A DNA stretch of 64,000 bases from Ailanthus altissimus. Its lineage: Eukaryota > Streptophyta > Magnoliopsida > Sapindales > Simaroubaceae. Under the pieces are notes generated by a model. It was given only the letters and a program-made list of their open reading frames with translations, was not told the DNA's origin and searched no databases. Positions 1 to 10,837 of this stretch are shown here, piece by piece. The DNA is taken from contig OX327690.1 in assembly GCA_946807835.1 (NCBI GenBank), forward strand, positions 6,234,501 through 6,298,500. The letters run 5' to 3'. Positions within the stretch are counted from its first letter, which is position 1, and each line of letters starts with the position of its first letter. A program made the translations under genes and the position numbers.

Positions 1-2635
1 CTGGCCAACCAGCAGGAGGCACAGGTACTGCAGAACCGTAACTGCAGCGCAAGGACAATCAACAGAAAATGTCAATTAAGATAAATAATTATTTCTTTTG
101 GACACAAAAGGAGCAAATGGCCTATTCTTGTTTTCCTTGTAATTCGGATAATTATAAGGAAAAAGAAAATATGATACCCCATAATTGAAGGAGAAAATGG
201 CTGTTTCACACTTTATCCAATTTATTGTTGCATTCAAATCAAAGATTTGATTAGCAGCATTAGTTGCTACCATCAAAAGCCCCACTCCCCCAAAAGAATC
301 GATTGAGCTTTACATTCATGTTCTACATGCATGTATAGAAACATTTGATTCCAGGACCATAATCTGGTGGGATTGGGCACTGGACTGAATACATCAGATA
401 ATGAGCTGGTTTGGAAACATAATTTCACTGTGTGAACAAGGATGTACTCGTAGAAGAAAGAAAATGTTCCTTTTACCACTGGAAGGCATATGTCTTCCAG
501 CAATAATACTACAGTGGAGGTGTATGTCTGTGCACAAGAATGTATGGAAGAAAGGGAAAGAAGAAATCTAAAAAGAAACATACATTGGCTGCATTGCGCC
601 TAAAGTTGCTTGAGGAGGATAGCCAACACCCAATTGTCCTGGAACCATACCACCCACCAACTGAGAGTAAGATGTATCCACTTTCGCTGCTTTGGATGGA
701 ACCTCTTCTTCTGCATGAAACTTAGTGTTTGTTACAAAATGAAGCTTTTATTTAAACCTCTAACTATGCATGAGCAACATCTACAAACTTCCATATAGCA
801 GAATTATTACCACCATTAAACCATAAAAAGCAGTAAGAACACCAAGGAATCAACTAAGAACATCAATCACATCCATCTCCACCACTTTCAATATGCTATT
901 GCTTATCAAATTGACAGTTGAGACATGAACTCTAGAAAGAGGCTTAGCTTGCTTAGCATCGAGTATCAAAGATGCGTAAATATGAATAGAAAGGAGGAAA
1001 GGAATTGAATAACCTACAACAAAAAAGGTAACTAACAATAAAAAATATTTGTGCGGTGTAGATAAAGAAAGAGAAACAAAATTGATTACGAAAAAATTGG
1101 ATCGAATTTTGCAGTTTTTTCTTCTGTAGTACCTCAAGGTGACATACAACAGCAAACCAAACTGAAATTATTCACACAAAAAACCAAGAACATGGAGAGA
1201 TCAAAGGTCAACTATTATTTACAGGATTTGTTCCCCTTCCTTGCTAAATTGAATTCATAACAAAGTATTAATTCTGAGAATAGATTTCACAGCAATAGTC
1301 AGACAGAAAAGACAACCACAAAGGCCAGTACATTCTGTTATGTATTCTGTACAAAACATGTTGCAGCCATTAGGTATTAGGAGTTTGTAGTCAGTGATTA
1401 TATCCAAGGGCAATACTTATGGATAAACTTAAAAATGAAGCAGAAGCAGAACTAGCCATCTACATGAAAAATATTTCAGGTTGGCTCCTTTAAAGTATGA
1501 GGTTATTTCAATCAGCCCTCAGTCTAAATGGCAAGTATGTAACAAAAGAATGATTGCTATTGGCATTGGCATTGGCCAAATGCTGCTTGCATGGAGGTAA
1601 ACTGGTGATGGTGGTTTGGCAAGTTATGTGCAAAAATCAAAGTACAACACAGACCTCATTATTGTGAAGGTGAAATCCACCAAAGGCACAGGATACGTAA
1701 CAAAGCAGCTAGATCACTTTAAAGACTACAAATTCAAAAGCTTAGCAAATTTTCTTTTTCTAGTTTTCCCTAATAAATGCTGTCTATGAACACCACCAAA
1801 ACAAAGCTAACTCTGAAATATAGAAGAATTATTAAATCAATTCTAACTCCAGCAACTGTAGGCATTCAATACATCATAACACACATTCAATCTTGATTTC
1901 AAGATAAAAGATCTAGCTTGATGACCAGAATATAAAACAAAACTTTAACAGTAACAATGTTCATGTGCCATATATAATTGTGTCCCAGATTCCAGCCTCC
2001 ATACATCTCTAAAGGGTAAAAATACAATTATGATCATTGAAAAATAGCGGTCACAATCTAAAAATTAACTGAACTGGACAATTAACACGTGCAAAGTTCC
2101 TCACCTTCTTCTCCATAGTGAGCAGCTAAAATATCAGGTGGTATTCCTTGCATTCCATATATTTCAATATCAGTTGACTCTCGTCCCGGTTTTGCATTGG
2201 GAACTCTGTCACATTAATTGTCAATTCCATACCAATCGGTAAAATATATGTAAAACATAAAAATATTGCTTTAGCATCAAGAAAAATACTTTATTTGCTC
2301 TCCTTTTTTTCTCTCTAATTAATTAATTAGAAATCAAAACTAACATAAGCATCTAAACATTTTAGCTAAAACTAATTAAATAAGTAACAATAAAATAATA
2401 ATAAAACGAGAGGAATTAGTAGAGATTATTAATATAATTACTTGGTGACGTTCTCTTTGTGAACCTGGAGGACGTGAATGGCCATGCCGCCGGCGGTGGA
2501 GAGCTTCTTGTGGCACACGTGGCACTTGAAGTGCTTGGCCTTCTGGTGCTGTACTAGAATCTTCTCGTCGTCAAATTCCCTGTCGCAGTAATAGCACCAC
2601 ACCTTCGACGACACTCTCTTCTTCTTCTTTCCCAT
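1..2635 (-). CDS. SUF4: SUF4-like C2H2 zinc-finger protein, 5' part (exons 1-4, partial)
   Basis: This is the N-terminal half of a SUPPRESSOR OF FRIGIDA 4 / ZNF207 (BuGZ) family nuclear protein. In Arabidopsis SUF4 binds the FLC promoter and works with FRIGIDA to delay flowering. Read on the minus strand, exon 1 is 2635-2442 (ATG at 2635), exon 2 is 2205-2105, exon 3 is 710-584 and exon 4 starts at 41 and leaves the window. All junctions are GT-AG and keep phase. Residues 1-65 hold a lysine-rich start (MGKKKKR) and two zinc fingers: C14, C17, H30, H35, then C38, C41, H54, H59. Exon 2 encodes the conserved [11 protein letters not shown] segment. Exons 3-4 are Pro/Gly/Gln rich ([14 protein letters not shown]), as in the family. 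About 155 residues are visible and the C-terminus is missing. Intron 2 is long (711-2104). Identity is near certain; the exon 4 boundary is the least certain part. Confidence 0.93.
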
Positions 2636-2870
2636 ATTTTACCCCTGCCTTTTTCTTTCTATTTACCTCAAATTTCAAGATCGAGATCAAAATCCGAATC
2701 AGAAGAACCTGTCTCCTCTCTCTCTCTCTCTCTCTGTCTCGCGACTCGGAAGGATTTAGGGTTTCTCGTTTTCTCCCTATTTTTCTTTTTCTCTCTGATC
2801 TGATATTTTATATTTTTATTTTTTTAGAAGATATATTTATATTTTTTGTTTTTGTCTTTTCTTCTCCAAA
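2636..2870 (-). promoter_or_regulatory. SUF4 5' leader and proximal promoter with CT/GA microsatellite
   Basis: This lies directly upstream of the SUF4 ATG on the minus strand. A run of about 11 CT dinucleotides at roughly 2714-2735 reads as GA repeats in the sense direction, which is typical of plant 5' leaders. The stretch is pyrimidine rich on the plus strand. No clear TATA box could be assigned, so the transcription start is unknown. Confidence 0.5.
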
Positions 2871-4137
2871 TGGGAAGAGGAGTGACGTGGGGTTTTTTTT
2901 GGGTATCTGCCACGTCGGATGGGCCCATAAACCGGAGCTTGTGCAAATTTGAGTATTGCTTCTAAGGTTGTATTTTTTTTTTTTTTTTGCTTAAGCTAAA
3001 GAAATTATTGAGTAAAATAAAGGGAGTACAATACACAATAAACTATTATATATCAAAAAAGAAAAAATATATATAATTATAATTAAAATTAACAAAAATA
3101 ATTGCATTTGTTGTTGTGAGTTGTGACCCAAAAGTAAAGAGTTTACGATGCACTTTCTCTAATTTTTTGAGAGGTTCAATTTATCTTAAAAAAAATTAAT
3201 AAAAATAATATTAATGTGTAAAGAAAAATTATTAATTTTGTTAATTAATAAAATTACTAAAAGAATAATTCTTTTTTTAAAAAGAAAAAATAGTTATCAT
3301 GTGCTTCATATTGACTTCTTACACACCACTCTCAAGTGTAATTCAATGATTATAATATTTCAAATTACATATTGGTCGAAAATGACCTTCTTTCATATTA
3401 AATATGCAATTATTTAAATTATTGACTCATTTTGTATTATATTTAAAATAATATAATAATTCACGATACTTTTTTATTTTAAAAGATAATGGTTTATTTT
3501 AAATTATTGATTAAATTTAAATGTTAATTTTATAATTATAAACTAAAAGATACATATAAAAGATTATGTCTCAAATAAAATAGTACTTAGTATTTATTAA
3601 TAGATGCCACTTATTATCAAAATAAAAAATTAAAATAATTATTTTAAAATTCTATATTTAAGAATGTACTTTTATAGAACCAAACTATTGAATGTCAAAA
3701 AATAAACTACTATAAAACTTATTTGCACATAATCCTTAAATACAATATAATTTTAGACACTTTAACTGATAAGATTTATTTCATTAAAACATCTATCAAC
3801 TTCTAATTTTTTTAACCATAGACATATTAAAAGAATAGCAAAACAACAATAACCGATTAAGCTCCAATATTTAAAAGTTGAGCAGAAAATCATTTTTGGT
3901 GATTTAAAAAAAAAACTCCATCTTTTAGCAATTTATCATTTAAGTTTGGGTCTTTACTCCTAATCCGTAAGTGTAGAAAGGTCTTTTCCTAAACTGTTTC
4001 CTTAATTATTTCCTGCCTCGCCCAATTCAGTTATTACATTTTAATAGACCCAAAAATATCAGATTGAGGTTGCAATAAAATTGGTGACATAATCTACATA
4101 ACGATATCTAAGTAAATCAATGGATGTATAATTTATA
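2871..4137. other. AT-rich intergenic spacer
   Basis: I see no gene or recognisable element here. It holds long A and T tracts and short ORFs whose translations are low complexity. It separates the SUF4 promoter from the repeats to the right. Confidence 0.5.
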
Positions 4138-4138
4138 T

Positions 4139-4420
4139 CATGATACATTTAAAGTAAATTAAATGAATTAAAAAATTTTGAAGACTTAAGAGGGTACATT
4201 TAGAAAATAAAAATAAAAATAGATCAATTTCATGTTTTTATTTTTTTAATTAATTTAGAAAATTACAAGTTAAATATTTTCATGATACATCTAAAGTAAA
4301 TTAATTGAATTAAAAATATATATAGACTTAGATGGTACATTTAGGAAAAATAAAAATAGATCAAGCTCATGTTTTTATTTTTTTTAATTAATTTAGAAAA
4401 ATTACAAGTTAAATATTTGT
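4139..4420. repeat. Direct tandem duplication, 142-bp unit x2
   Basis: Two adjacent copies start with the same CATGATACAT motif at 4139 and 4281 and run in register through an A/T-rich body to a shared TTACAAGTTAAATATTT end. There are a few substitutions and small indels. The 500 bp to its right (4421-4925) are plain AT-rich spacer. Confidence 0.75.
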
Positions 4421-4925
4421 AAAAATTGAGGTCAAAAAGTATTGGGTCAAAACCTTATCAAAGGAAGTCAAGTGTTAAAACACAGTACCCACCTTTTTTT
4501 TTTTTGGAAGGGAGTACCAACTTAATTATTTATTCAATTTTTAAAGCTTTATTATTTATAAACATGTGATCTATTAGTTTCAATAACATTTTCATACACA
4601 TTAAAATGTTGTTTTAAAAATTATTATTAATTTTCATAAGCAATTTTTTTTTTAAAATTGAACCAGAAAATTTATTTAAAATAATACCATATAAAATAAA
4701 AAAATTTATAGAATTTAGTGACTTCTAGAATTTTAAAAAAAATAAAATTTATAAAATAATTTAAACATTATATTACCCATAACGTATAAACTGTTAATAA
4801 TTCAATTATTGGAGTTAGAATTGGTATCGAAATCGTAATTGTAATTAAATTTGTAACTATAGTAATTATACTTGTAATTATAGTAATTATAACAACAAAT
4901 ATTGAAATTGTATTTGAGAATTTTT

Positions 4926-5500
4926 TTTTTTAAAAAAAAACGTGGAAACATTTTATTGATAGATAAATCAGCCCTTACATATTAGAAATGAATAAGGGTA
5001 AGAAATCAACCCATATAACACGAACAAAGTTTAAAAAACAAATTTAGCTAAAATGTGAGTCATATAATTAGCTTCTCACTTTATAAACTTACAAAAACAA
5101 AATATTTAAAAAAAAGACAAATTACAATGCAATTTGAATGAGTATAGGGCTTTCAAAGTAAGTTGATTGTAAAGCTGAAATAATATTATTCCAATCTATT
5201 TTTACTTCAAAAATCTTTAAATTATGATGTCGAAGTAATCGTAGACCTTCAAAGACTGCAACTCATTAGACATTCAAAGGGAAAAAAGAATCACAAATTA
5301 CTTTTGCAAAAGCTAAAACAAAGAACCCAAACTCATATAACAACTCAAATACCAAATTGAGTGACACCAATTTTAGCAGCCGCATCAACATTCATTTTGG
5401 AAGAACTTACAAGATGAGGTTTCCAAATCGTTGGCTGAGGAGGATTAATAGGAGGGCAGTTAAGTTTTTGAAATTCACCTAATATTTGACCCATGTCTAC
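4926..5500 (-). mobile_element. 3'-truncated LINE tail with RNase H-like remnant
   Basis: On the minus strand a decayed reading frame contains the RNase H-like signature (KMNVDAA near 5400). It continues through stops into segments resembling an RVT_3-type RNase H domain and an ILAKF-like motif near 5050, and ends in an A-rich run (T-run on the plus strand near 4921-4932). The order RNase H then poly(A) fits the 3' end of a plant L1-type LINE. Many stops and frameshifts show it is dead. An alternative is a pseudogene of a host RNase H-like domain protein, but the terminal A-run favours a LINE. No target-site duplication was found. Confidence 0.6.
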
Positions 5501-5759
5501 TATCCTTTGGTAACAGTTCAAATGGACTCATCTATATTGGCATTGTATAATTTAGAAAAAGAGAAGAGTAAAAAATTGCCAAAATTCTCACAAAAAAAAA
5601 AAAAAATTAGTGATAAATGGACACTTAGGAATAGCATGAGGAGACGTTTTTGAGTTATCTTTATAACGTTGGCAAGAAGAAGAAGTATCAATATTTAGCA
5701 TAAGATAGAATGATCCCCAAAAAAGTTCGCCGGTTGAAATGATACTTTTTCCACTTTAA

Positions 5760-6520
5760 CGCGTAAATACTTTGTTAACAATTGCACATTTGCCGTTTTA
5801 TGCATGTTTCTACTTATACCCAAAGAGGTTTCTTTTCTTCTTTTTTTTACACTTTTATTAAATCAAGTGAGTATCTCCTCATTATTTAATATTCAATAAG
5901 GGAAGATGATCATAATCTCCTACTTTGGTCTTGTTTTCCTACATTTGGATGTATACTCCCCATTCCAAATAACACTTTATTTAACTTTGATATGTTAAAT
6001 ACAAAGTTGTGGACGTACAATCAACATTTTATATTATGTCCTCGCTTGTAGAAAATAAGTTTTTTGTTTTTGCACTTGTCACTAATCAAACTGAGAGTAT
6101 ATTATGATTATTTAATATTCAATAGATAAAGATGACTGCTTTCTCTTAATTTGGTTATGTTTCTTTAAGTTTCGACTTGCAATTCTTAATTTTAACAAGT
6201 TCTCTCACTTTAATCTGTTGTATACTAAGTTGTGGGTGTGCAATCGACGCTTTATGTATGTTCATATTTATATAAAATAAATTGCTTATTTTTACACTTT
6301 TCACCAACTTAACTAAGAGTATATCCTCACTATTTAATATTCAATAGGTGAAGATGATTATATTCTCCTAATTTGATCTTATTTCCCTAAGTTTGGATTT
6401 GCAGTCCTTAATTCAACAACAAGGTCTTTCACTTGGACTCGTTGTACACTATGTTGAGAATATGCAATCATTGATTTATACTTGTCCCCAATGGAAGAGG
6501 TTCTATATTTGTGACTATAT
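5760..6520. repeat. Diverged tandem repeat, about 223-bp period, three to four copies
   Basis: The phrase ATTTAATATTCAATA followed by GAAGATGA/AAGATGA recurs near 5884, 6109 and 6330. Each is followed in the same order by a TTTGGT/TTGATC segment, a GTTGTG segment, CAATC and a TTTTTACACTTTT-like segment. A partial copy precedes them. Copies are clearly diverged. The origin is unknown and it shows no coding content. Confidence 0.65.
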
Positions 6521-7456
6521 CTCCACTACACATAATTTTACAGTTGTAAGTTAATTTTACAGTTCTATATTAGGTGGATAATGATATTTAAATCAAATAT
6601 ACTAGAGAAGGTGTTGCATTTATTACCAAAAAAAAAATTGTGAATATAATATTCTATTAAAAAATCTAACTAGCACTTCCTATTTTGACTCTAAAATTCT
6701 TCCTGTTTTAACTCCCTAAATTTTAGGAGTACTACTTTTTTATAATTCACATAAGCAACAAATTTTGGGTTTAGTAATTTATAATGGCAAAACACAATAA
6801 TGCATTTGAGAATGTATATCCATTTCATTTGCAAAATACATTGATTAATCATTTTAAACTCGTTCTTACTTAAGTATACATATTATCAACCTAAAATAAA
6901 TGCAGGCTGCCCATGTTATATTGAAAGAGGATTGTAGGGAACAAGCACTACCATAGAAGTGTTTGAAGTTATAGAAGCAGAATATTATCAAATAACTCCA
7001 ACAACTTCATAATTATATATATATATATACATGAAATATAATATGCAAATACATGTACCCTACTTGATAGTTTCAAGAGTATCTCAAAACCATGCTCATG
7101 CAAGGTCGTAGTTCACGTTTAACCTAAATTGTTGTTCGAAGTTTTGTTAGTGTTCACTCGTTGGCATTTTGATGAAGCTTTTTAAACACCGAACTTCATC
7201 CCATTTGTGTTTCATCGCCAAACTTATCCTTAAATTCTTTATCACTTGAAACATTTCGATGAGACTACATTCTTTGAGAATTACTTTATTCAGCCATAAT
7301 AAGTATATTTTATTTCACAATACAAGCCTATTATTTTATCTTTGCATGTTCATCCTCCACCAAATAGCAATTGCCAACAATTGTTTACCACTTTGTAATA
7401 GCAAATGGTAATGACATAAGAACTACTTCAAATCAACTTACAAGATAATATGCTTG
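6521..7456. other. AT-rich spacer left of the Athila element
   Basis: There is no convincing gene. It contains a short TA microsatellite near 7015-7028 and ends at the target-site duplication of the retrotransposon at 7457-7461. Confidence 0.45.
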
Positions 7457-7461
7457 CATAG

Positions 7462-8892
7462 TGATGAACACTTGAAATTACACATTTAATAAGAGTTTTA
7501 CATGATTGTTTTGTATTACTAGTGTATTTAATTTTCTTAACTTAAGTATGTTTACAATATTGTACTTAATTATCTTATAACTATTTTATGGCAGGTTCGG
7601 TAAAATGGGAATAACGTTCTACCTAAAGATCCAATTGAGGTGATTTTTAATCCTATACAGAGCTGACTCAATGGACTAACATATTGTATTTCACAAAACA
7701 TTGTAAATTCGAGTGTTTAGAGGGTGAAAATTTGCCTAGAATAGAATTGATCTGCAGTACAGGCCCAGTTTGAACAGTTATCAGTATTTGGCCCATAACT
7801 ATAGAAATACGTATCTAATACGTATGAAATCACTCAATTTGGAAAGATAAGAGACTTATCTACAACTTTTATGTTTTGAGTGACAGCTAATTCGAATCAC
7901 ATCAATTCCAAATTGGATAATCAAGTGGGTGCCCAAGTGATAATGAATGCAAATTATTTTGTCACTATTCTTGACTTTCATCAACCAAGTGGTTCCCTCC
8001 AAATTTGTCTCGATTTATCCATGGTTTTCTATAAATAGGTGGCTTATTTATGCCTAAAGAATGTAATTAGAAAGTTAGAATTTAGTTCAAAATACTTTTC
8101 CTTTGTATCAATTTCCTTATACTATTATTTCTCTTGTTTACTATTAAGTCATGTTATTTCTTCTTCCATTTCTTTTCTTTTCATTTAGTTTTATTATGTC
8201 CAAATAATTTTGTTTAAGCTAAGGTGAAAGGGTGAAGCTCTTGGCAAGGTAATAAGATATGTTTAATATTTATTCATGAATTTAATGCTTCATTTTTAAG
8301 TTATGCAAATTTATATATGATGTATTTATTTTGTTTGTAGAATTAATACCCTTTCTTCTAAAGTGGTGATTCTTGATTTATTATTGACAAACTTAATACT
8401 TGGCACAATAAATTCTTGAAACCATTTACAAAATTTGGTTTATATAACCTTTCTTGTAAAGTGGGAGTCTTGATTTATTGTAGACAAATATAAAGATTGG
8501 CATAATAAATACTTGAACCCATTTATAAGATTTGGTGTATAATAATTAAAAACAATAAATACTAATTAATATATAAATGATGATGAACTTTAATTGCTAT
8601 ATTTTCCGGTTGGAACCTTCTTTGTGTGAGGATTCCAATTGAGTTATAAAAAAATTATATATATTCTTATTTCTTATGCCAAGAGTGAATCTCCATAACC
8701 TTAGCTTTTTATTTGAATTGGTTAATTGAAATAATATTTGCAAACATCTTATACTGCATTAATTATCTTTAAAGTGTTTATAATTTGTAATTTTAATCCT
8801 ACTTCCCTGTGGATCGACCCCGTTCTCATCGGGTTATTTATTACTTCGACAATCCTGCACTTGGGAATAACTTCTATATTCTGGACGTGTCA
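7462..8892 (+). repeat. 5' LTR of the Athila element
   Basis: It is 1431 bp long, starts TGATGAACAC and ends GGACGTGTCA. It matches the 3' LTR without indels. An internal tandem duplication of about 100 bp (roughly 8337-8440 and 8441-8537) is shared by both LTRs, so it predates the insertion. Confidence 0.97.
8030..8037 (+). promoter_or_regulatory. TATA box of the 5' LTR promoter
   Basis: TATAAATA lies in the middle of the LTR in a context free of upstream ORFs. It is the best candidate for the U3/R promoter. The start of the element RNA would be expected about 30 bp downstream. The same site is present in the 3' LTR near 18632. Confidence 0.65.
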
Positions 8893-8898
8893 AGTTTT

Positions 8899-8916
8899 TG
8901 GCGCCGTTGCCGGAGA
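8899..8916 (+). other. Primer-binding site complementary to tRNA-Asp 3' end
   Basis: TGGCGCCGTTGCCGGAGA starts six bases after the 5' LTR. From known tRNA sequence it pairs with the 3' end of plant tRNA-Asp with one mismatch, which is usual for Athila elements. Confidence 0.88.
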
Positions 8917-8923
8917 GGTAACG
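8914..8923 (+). promoter_or_regulatory. Candidate 5' splice donor in the element leader
   Basis: AGAG|GTAACG (intron start at 8918) is a good plant donor, overlapping the end of the primer-binding site. It could join to the acceptor at 14934 to make a short RNA for the ORFs downstream of pol. This is inferred from sequence only. Confidence 0.4.
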
Positions 8924-8959
8924 TTTATATTTTGTTTTGTTATTGTTTGTTTGTTTATT

Positions 8960-9262
8960 TTATTTTCATGGAAGGCTGAGCCTCCTACTCGTTATTTATT
9001 ATTCGTTTTTTTATTTTTATTTTTATTTTTTATTTTCATGGAAGGCCGAGCCTCCTAACGTACTTTATTATTATTCTGTTTTTATTTTCGGGGAAAGCTG
9101 AGCCTCCTACTCTTTATTTCGTTTATTTATTATTTTTTACTTTTTATTTTTGTTTTTTTTAATTTTCATAGAAGGCCGAGCCTCCTAACGTACTTTATTT
9201 TATTTATTATTCGCCTTTTATTTTTGCTTTTTATTTTAATGGAAGGCTAATCCTCCTACTAT
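8960..9262 (+). repeat. Leader array of five GGAAGGC-TGA-GCCTCC hairpin units
   Basis: Five copies of a short near-palindrome begin at about 8970, 9040, 9090, 9170 and 9241. They are separated by 50-80 bp of T-rich spacer containing TTATTTTTATTTT. Each can fold as a short stem with a TGA or CGA loop. The first four keep the GC(C) side of the stem and the fifth is eroded. Position between the primer-binding site and gag suggests a packaging, dimerisation or translation role; this is inference. Confidence 0.7.
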
Positions 9263-9445
9263 TTATTTATTAACTTTTTATTATATAATCTAACATCACT
9301 AATCTAATTTCTAATTATTTATCTTTATTTTGCTTTTAGTTTTACATATTTTATTTACTTGTGTGTAATATTTTATTTTATTTACCTGTGTTTAATATTT
9401 TATTTGTATTATTTATTATTATTGTATTTTGTTTTGTTTCTTTTT

Positions 9446-10837
9446 ATGAGCGGTTGGTTTCGAGATCCTAATTCTCATCGTTTAGTAAAAGGTAATTTCA
9501 AAACTTTCTTTGATAATTTGTTAGATTCTCCTTCATCTTCTCATTCTTCACCAAGTAACACCATAAGCGAAAATCAAATTGAGGGACTCATAGACCCAGG
9601 GGACAATCAGTCCTAACATAATGACCATAACCGACCTAGGACACTTAGAGACTATATGAACCCTACACGAACCGGTGCACCATCTTGCTTAATTTTTCCA
9701 CCGGATGCAACGCATTTTAATTTTAAGTCAGGCATTATCCAACTTTTACCCACTTTTCATGACTTAGATGCAGAGAACTCTTATCTACATCTAAGAGAAT
9801 TTGAAGAAGTGTGTAACAAGTATAATGATCAAAATTATAGCATGAACACAATTCGACTTAAGCTTTTCCCTTTTTCTTTAAAAGATAAAGCTAAAACATG
9901 GCTACAAAACCTTAGGCCATGATCCATTTCTTTATGGGATGAGATGCAACAACAATTCCTGAAAAAGTTTTTTCCCTCCCATAAAACAAATTCTTTCAAA
10001 AGACAAATCACCACTTTTGCCCAAAAACCAGGAGAGACCCTTTACCAATGTTGGGAAAGGTATAAAGAATTACTTAATACCTGTCCCCATCATGGTTTTA
10101 AAACATGGAGAGTAGTCTCAAATTTCTATGAGGGCTTAACACCCCAAGTTAGGCAAATGGTAGAAATGATGTGTAATGGAACATTTGAGGAAAAAGACCC
10201 AGAAGAGACAATGAACTATCTTGACTTACTAGCAGAAAATGCTCAAAATTGGGACACTGCTGGTACCTGTGAGGCACCTAGCAAAAATCAAACCACTACA
10301 TCTAGTGGGGGTATTTATCATCTTAAGGAAGACCATGACCTTCAAGCCAAATTAGCATCCCTTGCTAGAAAAGTCGAAACCTTAGAAATGAAAAAGAGTG
10401 GTCAAATAAAATCTGTTCAAGAAATTGTGTGTCACATTTGTGAAACCCATGATCACCCTACCAATGATTGCCCAACTTTACCTGGATTTAGGGAATGTCT
10501 CCATGAACAAGCCAATGTTTTAAACACGTTCAAACGGTCAAACAATAACCCATATTCACAAAACTATAATCCTAGATGGCGAAATCACCCGAATTTTAGT
10601 TGGAGGAATGACACTCAAGCACAGGCTTCGCAACCACCTTTCCAACCACACCAAAACTTTCAAAATCATCAAGGTTATGCACCATATGTCCCACCTCCTA
10701 GGAAAATTTTTGAAGAAACCTTGCATACATTCATTGAAAAACAAGAGTCTGTTAATTCTCAAAATGCTCAAACATTTGCTGATTTGAAAGATACTTTTGC
10801 TAAATTTGCATCTGCACTGAACATTCATGAGAAATGA
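9446..10837 (+). pseudogene. gag: Athila gag (capsid/nucleocapsid), broken by stops
   Basis: This is the gag region of the retroelement polyprotein, whose product would form the virus-like particle and bind the genomic RNA. The likely start is the ATG at 9446 (MSGWFRDPN). The frame holds the retrotransposon-gag core (REFEEVCNKYNDQN to LFPFSLKDKAKTWLQ) and a C-X2-C-X4-H-X4-C zinc knuckle at 10430-10471. It is interrupted by TAA at 9614-9616, TGA at 9920-9922 and TGA at 10835-10837. All segments stay in one frame with no shift, and the frame continues directly into pol. The first stop leaves only about 56 residues from this ATG. I see no readthrough context at the last TGA, so I treat all three as damage rather than programmed signals. 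Confidence 0.93.

Noticed and set aside
2438..2635. A complete 65-residue zinc-finger gene
   Set aside because: The TAA right after codon 65 lies in the intron: AA|GTAATT is a splice donor and the frame continues in exon 2. It is exon 1 of SUF4.
8738..9058. 106-codon plus-strand ORF over the LTR end and primer-binding site
   Set aside because: It spans the LTR border and the primer-binding site and is low complexity. It is a chance frame.
10835..10837. Programmed stop readthrough between gag and pol
   Set aside because: The frame is continuous, but the TGA lacks a known readthrough context, and similar stops occur inside gag and integrase. Simple damage explains it better.
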